DNA from: Drosophila persimilis
Taxonomy: Eukaryota; Arthropoda; Insecta; Diptera; Drosophilidae
DNA length: 64,000 bases
Direction: 5' to 3'
NCBI RefSeq assembly: GCF_003286085.1
Contig: NW_020825294.1
Span: 4,960,001-5,024,000, forward strand
Below are positions 18,398-29,007 of the stretch, in pieces. The position numbers and the translations under genes were made by a program. Below the pieces are notes generated by a model that was not told where the DNA came from, did not search any database, and was given only the letters and a program-made list of their open reading frames with translations. Position 1 is the stretch's first letter; every line of letters begins with the position of its first letter.

Positions 18398-18740
18398 CTG
18401 AGAGTCTGACCATCTGCACGTTGCTGCAGTCTGACGAAATTTGTTTGCATTGCATTTTTTGAAAACGTGAGTAATAACTAACTTGTTTTGGTCGAAGAGC
18501 TCTGCTGGTGAGGCCCGCAGTAAGAGGTCAAACAACTGATTGATATTCTCCTGTTAAATAGCATAGTAGTTGTGTAATTTCATCACGTAGAGCAGTGGAC
18601 TTTCACTGACGGGGTTTTCGCCCTCTCTGTGGGGTTAGGAGAGCGCTGCGCTCACACAGTCTGAGCCCATTGTCGCGTGGCAACCATTATTTTTGCATTC
18701 ACAACCGCCAACTCCTGTCGTTGCAGCAGCACCCAACAAA

Positions 18741-21704
18741 ATGAAGTTCTTGACTGCCAAGGAGGTGCGCGACGCCTATCTGGGCTTCTTCAAGGAGCAG
18801 AAGCACATTTATGTCCACTCATCCAGCACCATTCCGCTGGACGATCCAACGCTGCTGTTTGCCAACGCTGGCATGAATCAGTTCAAGCCCATCTTCCTGG
18901 GCACCGCCGATCCCAACAGCGAGATGTCCAAGTGGGTGCGTGTGTGCAACACGCAAAAGTGCATCCGTGCCGGTGGCAAACACAACGATCTGGACGATGT
19001 CGGCAAAGATGTCTACCATCATACGTTCTTTGAGATGTTGGGAAATTGGTCATTCGGTGACTACTTCAAGAAGGAGATCTGTACCTGGGCCTGGGAGTTC
19101 CTTACAAATCGCCTTCATCTGCCCAAGGATCGCCTGTATGTGACGTACTTTGGCGGCGACGAGGCCAGCGGCCTGGAACCCGATCTGGAGTGCAAGCAAT
19201 TGTGGCTGGATCTGGGACTGAAGCCGGAGCACATTTTACCGGGCAGCATGAAGGACAATTTCTGGGAGATGGGCGAGACCGGTCCCTGTGGACCCTGCTC
19301 TGAGCTGCACTTTGACCGCATCGGTGGCCGCAGCGTGCCGGAGCTGGTCAACATGGACGATCCCGATGTCCTGGAGATCTGGAATCTTGTGTTCATCCAA
19401 TACAACCGCGAATCGGATGGCAGCCTCAAGCAGCTGCCCAAAAAGCACATCGACTGCGGCATGGGATTCGAGCGCCTGGTCTCGGTTATCCAAAATAAGC
19501 GTTCCAACTACGATACAGATCTGTTTGTCCCACTCTTCGAGGCCATCCAGGCCGGCACTGGTGCCCCAGCCTACCAGGGTCGCGTGGGTGCCGATGATGT
19601 CGATGGCATTGACATGGCCTACCGCGTCCTGGCCGATCATGCCCGTACCATCACCATTGCTCTGGCTGATGGCGGTACTCCGGATAACACTGGTCGTGGC
19701 TATGTGCTGCGCCGCATCCTTAGACGTGCTGTTCGGTGAGTAATCAAAGAGGAATATGGGAGAATATAGAACGTTTAAGAACTTATCTTTTCCATCAGCT
19801 ATGCCACGGAAAAACTGAATGCCAAGCCTGGTTTCTTTGGTACGCTAGTAAACACCGTTGTCGATCTTCTGGGGGATGCCTTCCCGGAGGTCAAGAAGGA
19901 CCCACAGCACATCATTGACATCATCAATGAGGAGGAGTTGCAGTTCCTGAAAACGTTGACGCGTGGCCGCAATCTACTCAATCGAACCATCGAGAAATTG
20001 GGCAGCCAGTCCATCATACCCGGAGACGTTGCGTGGCGACTCTACGACACGTATGGCTTTCCCGTGGATCTCACCCAACTGATGGCCGAGGAGAAGTCGC
20101 TGGAAATCGACATGGCCGGCTATGAGGCGGCCAAACAGAACTCCTATGTGCTCTCGCAGGGCAAGGGTGCCAGCAAAATTGAGGAGATCAATCTGGATGT
20201 GCATGCCATTTCCCAGCTGCAGGAGCAGGGCGTGCCACCCACCAACGATTCATTCAAATACAAATACGAGGCCGTGTCGGAGGAGCGGGACTCTGCCTAC
20301 AACTATCAGGAATGCACAAGTAAAATCGTTGCCCTTCGCTTCGAGAATCAGTTCGTAAACGAGATCAGCAATGGCCAAAAGGCGGGCATTGTCCTGGACA
20401 AAACCAACTTCTATGCCGAGAGCGGTGGCCAGATCTTTGATCAGGGTGCGCTTGTCAAGCTGAACGACGAGGCGAATGAGTTCCTGGTGGATCGTGTCTA
20501 CAATCGTGGTGGCTATATCCTGCACATTGGCGTTGTCGAGGGCACCTTGAAAGTCGGTGATGAACTCCAGCTGCACATCGACGAGGAGCGTCGTTGGCTC
20601 ACCATGAAGAATCATTCGGCTACGCATGCCCTCAATCACTGCCTGCTGCAGGTCCTCGGTAAGGACACCGAACAGAAGGGCTCGCTGGTGGTGCCAGAGA
20701 AGCTGCGCTTCGATTTCAACACCAAAGCCGCTATGACCATCGAACAGGTGGCCAAAACGGAGCAGCTAACGAAGGATATGGTCTACAAGAATGTCCCCAT
20801 CTACGCCAAGGAGTCGAAGCTAGCTCTGGCTAAGCGTATACGCGGCCTGCGTTCGGTCTTCGACGAGGTTTACCCCGATCCAGTGCGCGTAATTTCGTTT
20901 GGCGTGCCTGTGGACGAGCTGGAGCAGAATCCCGATGCCGAGGCCGGAGAGCAGACCTCGGTGGAGTTCTGCGGCGGCACTCATCTCCGACGTTCGGGTC
21001 ATATCATGGATTTTGTGATCAGCAGCGAGGAGGCCATAGCTAAGGGCATCCGCCGTATTGTTGCCTTGACCGGGCCAGAAGCCCTGAAGGCCATCAAGAA
21101 ATCGGAAGCCTTTGAGCAGGAGATTGTGAAGCTGAAGGCCACCATCGATGCGGACAAATCGGGCAAGGATTCAAAGTCGCATGTCAAGGAGATTGTCGAG
21201 CTCACAGAACAGATATCCCACGCCACGGTTCCCTATGTGAAAAAGGATGAGATGCGCAATTTGTTGAAGGGTCTGAAGAAGACGCTCGACGACAAGGAGC
21301 GCTCCCTGCGGGCAGCCGTCTCTGTGAATGTGGTGGAGCGCGCCAAGGAACTGTGCGAGGCCAATCCCGGGGCCAACGTGCTCGTCCAGCAGCTGGAGGC
21401 CTTTAACAACACCAAGGCACTCGATGCCGCGCTCAAACAGGTGCGCACCCAGCTGCCCGATGCTGCCGCTATGTTCTTCTCCGTGGATGCCGACTCTAAG
21501 AAGATTTTCTGCCTGAGCTCGGTGCCCAAGAGTGCTGTGGAGAAGGGCCTGAAGGCAAACGAGTGGGTCCAGCATGTCTCCCCGACTCTCGGCGGCAAGG
21601 GTGGTGGTAAGCCAGAATCTGCCCAAGCTTCGGGCAGCAATTACGACCGCGTCGAGGAGATCATTCAGTTGGCCACCAAGTTTGCACAGTCAAAGTTGGC
21701 CTAA
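18741..21704 (+). CDS. AlaRS: Cytosolic alanyl-tRNA synthetase
   Basis: Two exons, 18741-19735 and 19799-21704, joined by a 63-bp GTGAGT-CATCAG intron, giving 966 aa, the usual eukaryotic cytosolic length. The enzyme charges tRNA-Ala. The class II catalytic core fills the first ~450 residues ([35 protein letters not shown]). The editing domain follows, with zinc-type residues HSATH-LNH near residue 604 and the CGGTH block with Cys at about 723. A coiled region then leads to the C-Ala domain with a Gly-rich GGKGGGKPE near the end. The ATG at 18741 is chosen because the open frame upstream has no ATG and family alignment starts at [14 protein letters not shown]. No mitochondrial presequence is present. 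Confidence 0.98.
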
Positions 21705-21893
21705 AACACACAGATCTCCAGAGATCCACAAAAATCGAAAGTCCTATAATTACTCAGAAATTTGATAAAAACCTTTTTTGCATAATGCTTTGATCTGTTC
21801 CAAACAGCATTTCAAACGAATTTGATGGCTTATTTATAAAACTAAAGCAGCATTTGTATACACTTACTATAAGCGATAGAGTTTTAATTGGTT

Positions 21894-22853
21894 TTAAGCT
21901 TGATTTTTCTTGAGTATCCAATCGACTGCATCGGCGAAATTCTCTACCAAAGCTGTGGGCGGCGGCGACAGGACGACATCTGGTAAATATTTACCAGTCT
22001 TAACGAGTATACCCTGGAGACCCATGGCCATTGCTCCGCCAATATCATCATTGGCGTCCTACAAACAGAATTTAAAGCAAGACTGCACGATTTTAAATGT
22101 GGTTTATGCCTACATCACCTATCATCACGCACGACGATGGGTCAAGGCCATCCAAAGCCCCCTTGAAGAAGTATGGATTCGGTTTGCCAATCAGTTCTGC
22201 GGTGCATCCTGCTGCATACTCCAGACCCTTGACAAAGCAGCCAGGTCCCAGGGCCAGGCCATCTGATCGTTTGTAGTATTTCCCCTGATGTATGGCCACC
22301 AGTTTGTGCTCCTTATTCTGCAGCAGAACACTGCGGCGGAGATGCAGAGGCACATTAATAATAAACCTTACAAGAACCCCTCCCTCGGACGCTGTTCCCT
22401 ACTTAAAAGCCTTGTTCATTTGCTCATAGTTGAATGCCTTGGGGGCTAGACCAACTACCACCGAGTCCTGGCACCGATTGGGATCCTCTGGCGGAAAGTC
22501 CTGGCGTGCATCTTCCGACAAGAGATAGTATGGATTTAGTTTTCCATTGTGCACAAAAGCGACAGCGGCGCTTAGGGAACTGTAGATCTCCGAGCGGTCC
22601 AACTCAAAGCCGATCCTACAGAGACGTTCGTGCAAAGTCCCCTTAGAGTCCTTGGTGGTATTTGTTACGAATTTAACAGTCACTCCAGCATCGCGCAATC
22701 TGTATATGGGATAATGATACGAACACACTATACATACAGTTAAACATGTTTCGATATGGTTTACCTGGCCAATGCCTCAACTGCATTTGGGGTTGGCTCA
22801 TCCTCCACATGCAGGGTGCCGCTGAGATCTATGAGCGCGGCTTTAATGGACAT
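21894..22853 (-). CDS. HDHD2-like HAD-superfamily phosphatase
   Basis: Four minus-strand exons, 22853-22765, 22699-22403, 22330-22114 and 22058-21894; all phases fit and give 255 aa (human HDHD2 has 259). The start [18 protein letters not shown] matches the HDHD2 N-terminus: motif I reads DLSGT with the nucleophilic Asp and Ser in place of the second Asp, which is normal for this subfamily. Motif II is [10 protein letters not shown] (about 42), the Lys-containing GKPNPYFF block follows, and motif [15 protein letters not shown], is split exactly across the exon 3/4 junction. Substrate is unknown for the family. It shares a 139-bp divergent promoter with the Obg gene. Confidence 0.93.
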
Positions 22854-22992
22854 CCTTCTCAATTGTCCTATCCCACGACCACTCAAAAACATTTAATAAC
22901 ATATATTAAGGCAGCGATACTATCGACACTGATTACGTGAAGTATCGGCGTGCTGCTGCATCAGCTGTTCATCTCAACCGGTACTTTCAATA
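22854..22992. promoter_or_regulatory. 139-bp bidirectional promoter, HDHD2-like / Obg
   Basis: The two ATGs are 139 bp apart in divergent orientation. No TATA box; short ATCGACACT and TATCGGCG words may be factor sites. Confidence 0.55.
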
Positions 22993-24195
22993 ATGTTGTT
23001 CTTCACCGGCAGATCGGTCCTGGCGCGGGCATTTGTGGAAATATCTAAGAATGTGGCTACAAAAGGGGGCCCCCGAGTGAACTACTGCAAAGCAACGACT
23101 GCGCTGCGGCCGAAGAAGCCAAAGTCCACACGCAAAGAGGTCCGAGTGACCAGTCAATGAGGAATTTACATAACTCTTTCCTTCCACTCTCAGGCGCAAT
23201 ACTTTTCGGATGCCAAGCGGGTGCGGGCTGTCGGCGGGAAGGGTGGCGATGGATGCGTCTCCTTTCTGCAGCTGTGGTGCAACGAGCGGGCCGGACCGGA
23301 CGGCGGGGATGGCGGCAACGGGGGCCATGTGGTTTTCCAGGCCTCCAACGATGTGCGCAACTTCAATCACGTAGGCAGCGTGCTGCGTGCCGAGGAGGGG
23401 GAGCGGGGAAACGCCAAGGACTGCCATGGCAAGAATGCCAAGCATGCCGTGATCAAAGTACCAATTGGCACGATCATCAGGAACGCTCAGGGTCTGATTG
23501 TCGGAGATCTGGGGCACGCGGACTTGATGTTCGTGGCCGCGCGCGGTGGAGCTGGCGGCAAGGGCAACCGCTTCTTTACCACCGACAAGGAGACCAGTCC
23601 CAAGGTCTGCGAATATGGACCAACTGGCGAGGATATTTCCTACACCATAGAGCTGCGCAGCATGGCCGATGTAGGCTTAATTGGCTATCCAAATGCAGGT
23701 AAAAGCACCTTGTTGAATGCCCTAACCCGTGCCAAGCCAAAGGTCGCTCCATATGCCTTCACCACGCTACGCCCCCACCTGGGAACCGTCCAGTATGATG
23801 ATCTTGTGCAGATCACGATTGCCGATCTGCCAGGACTCGTGCCCGATGCACATCTCAACAAGGGCCTGGGCATACAGTTCCTCAAGCACGCGGAGCGTTG
23901 CACATTACTGCTTTTTGTGCTGGACGCCAGTGCACCCGAGCCATGGACCCACTACGAACAGCTTATGCATGAGCTCCGACAGTTCGGCGGCAGCTTGGCG
24001 AGTCGGCCGCAGTTGGTGGTGGCAAATAAAATCGACATGGAAGACAGCGCCGCCAACTTTGAGGAACTGCAGCGAAGGCTGCAGAATCCTGTGCTCGGGA
24101 TTAGTGCCAAAATGGGTCAAAATCTCGGCCAACTGCTAAGCAGCATTCGCTTGGGCTTCGACAGACACAAAGCGCAGGAAAGATCTACCCGCTAG
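22993..24195 (+). CDS. Mitochondrial Obg-family GTPase (MTG2/GTPBP5-like)
   Basis: Exon 1 starts at the ATG at 22993; exon 2 is 23194-24195. The exon 1 donor is ambiguous: GT at 23140 (after AAAGAG) or at 23146 (GTGACC) both keep phase 0, giving 382 or 384 aa. The first 50 residues are basic with few acids, as in a mitochondrial targeting peptide. Next comes the Gly-rich Obg fold (KGGDGCVSF, GPDGGDGGNGGHVVF, GGAGGKGNRFFTT), then the G domain: G1 GYPNAGKS at about 213, G3 DLPGL, G4 NKID. Family members associate with the large mitochondrial ribosomal subunit and help its maturation. It converges with Wdr82 (98 bp). Confidence 0.93.
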
Positions 24196-24292
24196 AGAGA
24201 AAGAATGGCTGTAAGTTTCCAGATTTTATTTTTATTGTAAAAGTAAATTTATTTTATTCTAAAATGTAAGACAAATGATGGGCTTCCATTAT

Positions 24293-25246
24293 TTACGGGC
24301 CCTCCTCTGATGTGGGTAGCCAAAAGGCCATATTTGTGCATGCAGAGGCCAACATCATGTATTTCGGATTGAACTGAATGCATTGCACAGGGCCGGGATG
24401 ATCGCCATTAAGCACGGATATTTTATTGCCAGTGTCGGCATTCCAGATATGAACACGGCCGTCGGTGCTGCCCGAGAATATGAACTGCGAGTCCGGACTG
24501 AAGCTGGCCTCGATGGCCAGCCCTTTGTTATTCGGATAGCCGGTGAATGTCTGCAGTGGTGTGCCATGGAAGGCGTCCACCAGACGTATAACCGAACCGT
24601 TAGTGCTGATCAATATAGTTTTTCCATCCCGGGAGAACTTCAGGCCAGTCCAATCGCACTCCTTCTCCTGGTTCAGTTTGAAGGTGATAAAGGGACCCTT
24701 GTCGAAGGACCGCAGGTCGTATAATTTGATGCTCTCCGAATTGACACCGGCTGCAAAGATCAGTCCCTCTGGGTCGTAGGCGGCAATGGGGCGTCCGGAT
24801 AGGTGCATTAGACCCTGACAGTTTGGTGAGCGTAGGTCCCACAGCCTCAGTGTCTTGTCCAATGAGCCTGATAGGAAGGAGTCCTCCACTGGTGAAATGC
24901 ACAGCGAGATTACCTTTTTGGTGTGGCCGGGAAAGTAACGCAGATATTTGTTGTCGTGCAGACTCAGATATCTGATGGTGTCGTCCACTTTGGTGGAACT
25001 GTGTATGGCCGTGTTGTTGGCATGTGTGAAGTGTATCAAATCCACGCCGTACTTCTTCGAGTTCACTGTGCGGGATTGTGTTCCCTTTTCACAGTCGTAG
25101 ATAACAATTTGGTCGTCCTCGCTGCAGGAAATCAAATGCTCCCCGTTTGGTGCAAAGTCGATTGCATTGATCTTGTCGGTATTCTCGCGGAAGATTTTCG
25201 CCACCTTGAAGCTCCGCACAACTGAATCAATTAGTTTTATCTTCAT
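24293..25246 (-). CDS. Wdr82: Wdr82, WD-repeat subunit of the SET1/COMPASS complex
   Basis: Single minus-strand exon of 317 aa; human WDR82 has 313. It folds as a seven-blade WD40 propeller; visible repeat ends include [57 protein letters not shown] and the conserved N-terminus [21 protein letters not shown] (in parts). WDR82 bridges SET1 H3K4 methyltransferase and the PNUTS-PP1 phosphatase complex to the Ser5-phosphorylated Pol II tail, affecting initiation and termination. Motif 1 and three Motif 6 copies lie 60-150 bp upstream, a housekeeping promoter. A minus-strand AATAAA-rich stretch at about 24225-24260 can end the transcript. Confidence 0.97.
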   Translation of the reverse strand: MKIKLIDSVVRSFKVAKIFRENTDKINAIDFAPNGEHLISCSEDDQIVIYDCEKGTQSRTVNSKKYGVDLIHFTHANNTAIHSSTKVDDTIRYLSLHDNKYLRYFPGHTKKVISLCISPVEDSFLSGSLDKTLRLWDLRSPNCQGLMHLSGRPIAAYDPEGLIFAAGVNSESIKLYDLRSFDKGPFITFKLNQEKECDWTGLKFSRDGKTILISTNGSVIRLVDAFHGTPLQTFTGYPNNKGLAIEASFSPDSQFIFSGSTDGRVHIWNADTGNKISVLNGDHPGPVQCIQFNPKYMMLASACTNMAFWLPTSEEGP

Positions 25247-25255
25247 TTTTCCCAG

Positions 25256-25406
25256 TAAACAACTTTGTTTTTTTTTTTCAATAACTTTTTTAACGCGAGG
25301 CTACCAGTGTGACCGCGGATTTTTCGATAAGATATACGGTCTGACCCTCAGAAATATACCAAAATATACCGTTTCATTTTAAAAATATACCGTCAATATA
25401 CTGACC
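25256..25406 (-). promoter_or_regulatory. Wdr82 promoter cassette (copy 1 of a duplicated ~150-bp block)
   Basis: Immediately upstream of Wdr82. It contains Motif 1 (GGTCACACTGG, minus, 25304-25314), a TCGATA half-DRE at 25324-25329, two tandem AAATATACC words (25352-25370) and a third (25382-25391), i.e. Motif 6 on the minus strand. The block is repeated at 26287-26438 with about eight differences. Confidence 0.75.
25304..25314 (-). promoter_or_regulatory. Core promoter Motif 1 of Wdr82
   Basis: GGTCACACTGG on the minus strand, 58 bp upstream of the Wdr82 ATG. This is the consensus bound by M1BP at Drosophila housekeeping promoters. Confidence 0.7.
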
Positions 25407-25440
25407 AATTCAAGTCTATTTTACATATTCCTCGTTTTCT

Positions 25441-26300
25441 TTCTTCCGTTGAATATTGCCAGCTATATAGAACATAATTTTATACGATTGCTGAATCAAT
25501 TTTCTACAAGATTGGATAGTTTTTAATCCTTGCTTTTATTGTATTTATTGTAAACAGGGTTAAACGAAAAAGTCCAACCAAAAAAGAGTCGCAATGTTGC
25601 TGGTATTTGAAGACGTGATGCGTGTATAGCCTTTGTACACCCTATTTCGCTAATTTTATATGAAGATCAAACGTAATTTATTAACACCTTTTCTCAAATT
25701 GATATGTTTTTAACTTATTCATGTGGCTTATTAGTATCTTGTATATATTTATCTCGATCCTGAGCCTTGGAAGACAAACGTATTCACAATTCTATAACAT
25801 CCATTTGCCCCAGGGTATGTGTGCATGGAATTAGCAACATTTGTGCATGGAATGAGACTTGCGGCGAATTCAAATTTTCTCATATTCTTTGTTCCGTTGA
25901 ATAATACTATCTATATGGAATATTTAGCCATGCCCACTCAATTTTGCACGATTGATGAATCAATTCTATATTTGATTGGCCTATTCAAAAAACTTGCATT
26001 TATTGGGTTTTTATATAAAATTGAAAATGAAATTAATAGATGACAAAAATACCATTTAGCACTAAAAAACACCACATGGGAGCGCGGCGAAAACCAGTTT
26101 CTACAGTATATACGGTCTCACTTGAAAAATATACCGAGTGGTGCGCGCCAAATCGAACTTTTTTGAATGTGAGCGACAAGGACTTAAATGTTGTCAACCG
26201 GGCCTTTATCTATGCCCACATAATTGTATACGATTAATGAATCAATTTTCTACTTAACTGGCCAGTTTTTAGTCCTTGCTTTTATTGTAAACAAGGATTT
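25441..26300 (+). repeat. At least three diverged copies of a dispersed short repeat
   Basis: Segments at about 25445-25555, 25893-26000 and 26205-26295 share the order TTCCGTTGAATA, CTATATxGAA, ATACGATTxATGAATCAATT, TxTAxxxGATTGGC, GTCCTTGCTTTTATTG (each copy has most of these words). They alternate with the promoter cassette. No terminal inverted repeats or coding capacity are visible, so the origin, whether MITE-like or a local duplication, is open. Confidence 0.55.
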
Positions 26301-26438
26301 GTTTTTTTTTTCAATAACTTTTTTAACGCGAGGCTGCCAGTGTGACCGTGGATTTTTCCATAAGATATAAGGTCTGGCCCTCAGAAATATACCAAAATAT
26401 ACCGTTTCATTTTAAAAATATACAGTAAATATACTGAC
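26287..26438 (-). repeat. Promoter cassette copy 2, detached from Wdr82
   Basis: Direct repeat of 25256-25406, with the same orientation and Motif 1 (26337-26347) and Motif 6 words retained. Differences include loss of TCGATA (now TCCATA) and of the CCG end of the third Motif 6. It lies 180-330 bp upstream of the armadillo gene but points the other way. Confidence 0.75.
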
Positions 26439-26617
26439 TGAAGTGTTGGCAAATACAGAATTTTTAATCGATAAGTGAACTACAATCGGAGGCATATTCA
26501 AATTTGTATTTGGTTGCCTTAGTAACACATCGTATTTGATCAATGATTTCAAAATAGAAATTCCTATACACAAAACAGCCGAAAAAACGAAAAAATTCCC
26601 ATACAAAAATATAAATA

Positions 26618-28757
26618 ATGATTGGCACTGGTTCCAGCAGTACGACGCGTCAGCGGAAGATCCGCGAACAATGCGGCTCCTGTCCGAATCGCTTCTCCAA
26701 GGACAAGCGTCAAATAGTAGCCGAGGATTCCGACACCACCGAGGTGGAATCATCTACGGACGAGGAGGATCGCTGGAAAGAAGTGGCGCGAGCGGCTGAA
26801 ATACCCGCCGATTACTACAACATCCAGAAGCTCGTCAAATACATCAAGGCGGGCAATCAGACGGCCACCATAGTATCACTGTGCTGCCTCAAAGACTACG
26901 ACCTGAGCACGCAAATCAATCAGTTCGCCATCCAGGACATTGGTGGTCTCGAGGTCCTTGTCAACATTCTGGAGTGCAGCGATACAAAGTGCGCTCTGGG
27001 TGCCCTCACGGTTCTCTCAGAGATTACTCTCAATATAGACATACGCAAGACCATTGTGGATCTGGATGGCATACCCTTGATAGTGGATATATTGAACTCT
27101 TCGATGAAGGACCTCAAGACCATGGCTGCTGAAACTTTGGCACATGTGAGCAAGGTTCGTTTGGCACGTAAATACGTGCGCACTTGTGGCGGAATCCCAA
27201 AGTTGGTCGATCTTATAGATATAAAACTAAGGTAAGTACAGATAGAACTAAGAAGAGAGACCTTCTTGAGGAACCTTTAATCTACGCAGCATCCTGCAAA
27301 CCCCTCGAGATCAACTCAATGCCGAAGACCTGGAATATCTGAATATGGCACGGGCTGGAGCTCGTGCTCTATGGACCCTAGCCGATTCCAAGCACAACAT
27401 GGAGCAGATGCGCAAAAGTGGTATAGTTCCTTTAATGGCACGCCTCCTCAAGTCCTGCCACATCGATGTCGTTATCCCCATTATGGGTACAGTGCAGAAA
27501 TGCTCCTCGGAGCCCAAGTTCCAATTGGCCATCACCACAGAGGGCATGATAGCCGATATAGTGACGCATTTGAGTGCCGAGTGCATAGATCTCAAGATGG
27601 AGGGCAGCACGGCCATTTACAAGTGCGCCTTTGACGAGACCACCAGGGATCTGGTGCGCGAAGCCGGAGGACTGGAGCCCCTCGTGACCATCATCAAGGA
27701 CAAGACGGTGAGGGAGAACAAGCCGTTGCTGCGTGGCGCAACTGGAGCCATCTGGATGTGCGCCATTTCCGATGTGAATGTCAAGCAGCTCGATAACATG
27801 CGTGCAGTGAATCACCTAGTGGCTCTGCTAAACGATGAGGATGATGAGGTGTTGACCAATGTCACCGGCGCGCTGTCCGAGTGCGTACGCTTCCAGAGCA
27901 ACCGGGAGACACTGCGTCAGGCAGGTGGCTTGCCTCTAATGGTGGCACTGCTCAACTCCTCCCATGCCCCGCTGCTGGAGAATCTGGCCAAAGCCCTGAA
28001 AGAGTGCGCCGAAGATTCGGATAGCATGCGCATTCTCGAAGAGCTAGATGCCGTGCGCTTGATCTGGTCCTTGCTGAAAAACACCAGTCCTCGAGTGCAG
28101 GCCCATGCCGCCTATGCCATCTGTCCGTGTGTGAGCAATGCCAATGATTCTGCCGAACTGGTGCGCAGTCTCGTGGGGGCCATGGAGCTGGTGGTGGGCC
28201 TCCTCAAGTCTCGTGATATTATGGTGCTATCAGCGGTGTGTGCGGCCATTGCAACGATTGCCCAGGACCAGACCAATCTGGCCATACTCACCGATCTTCG
28301 GGTTATCTATAAGTTGGCGGATCTAGTCAACACCACGGATGATCTGCTGCGCATGAATCTGGCTGCCGCTGTGGCCGCCTGTGCCTGCTTCGGCAACAAC
28401 ACCGAGGAGCTGGGACGCCTGCGCACCGTCACGCCCATTGTCACCTACATGACCAGCGACAATCCCATGGTGCATCGCAGCACAGCTATGGCCCTAGAGA
28501 AACTATCGATGGATCCCCAGAACTGCATCACCATGCACCAAGTAGGAAGCCTCTTTGCCCTTCCTTTAATTCCCTTTTCTGAATCTCATCGGTTTCGCAT
28601 CCTTTTTTTCTTTCAGAGTGGAGTGGTTCCGTTTTTGTTGGAGTGCATTGGTTCCACCAACAAGGAGCTGCAATTGGCTGCCGCTGGTTGCCTGCGGAAC
28701 ATCCGCGAGTTGGCTTTGCGTGCCGAAGAGTATTTGCTTAAGATTGATGATGACTAG
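26618..28757 (+). CDS. Armadillo-repeat protein, ARMC3/ARMC4 (ODAD2)-like
   Basis: Three exons, 26618-27231, 27290-28541 and 28617-28757, give 668 aa. The last intron (75 bp, GTAGGA to TTTCAG) is a multiple of three without stops, but the encoded 25 residues (Phe/Pro-rich) are not ARM-like, so I splice it. After a hydrophilic N-terminus with an acidic patch (about 35-55), the protein is a continuous array of roughly twelve ARM repeats (for example IPLIVDILNS, GALTVLSEI, LVALLNDEDDEVLTNVTGAL, VPFLLECIGSTNKELQLAAAGCL in parts). Closest family by eye is ARMC4/ODAD2, an outer-dynein-arm docking factor of cilia and sperm; from memory it corresponds to CG5155. In flies that would mean testis expression. 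An AATAAA lies at 28888-28893. Confidence 0.85.
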
Positions 28758-28887
28758 GAGCTGGTCTCAGTTGGTTGTTTTATCTATTTTGCTGTTAAAA
28801 TTAATATATTACGTTGATAAAAGCTATATATCACTTGGATCCTTCCTCTACATGCCTATAGCATCGTCTCTCCTTTGGTATCCCATA

Positions 28888-28893
28888 AATAAA
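28888..28893 (+). terminator. Poly(A) signal of the armadillo-repeat gene
   Basis: AATAAA 131 bp after the stop and about 115 bp before the end of the convergent GTPase gene. Confidence 0.55.
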
Positions 28894-29007
28894 CGCATCT
28901 ATTCCCATTATAACATCTATCTATAGTATATATTTGGCGCTACATTTCGACTAACTATTCACTCTACCCCCTGCATTCAAGTCCCCCGCCCTAGCGATTC
29001 AAGCCAT

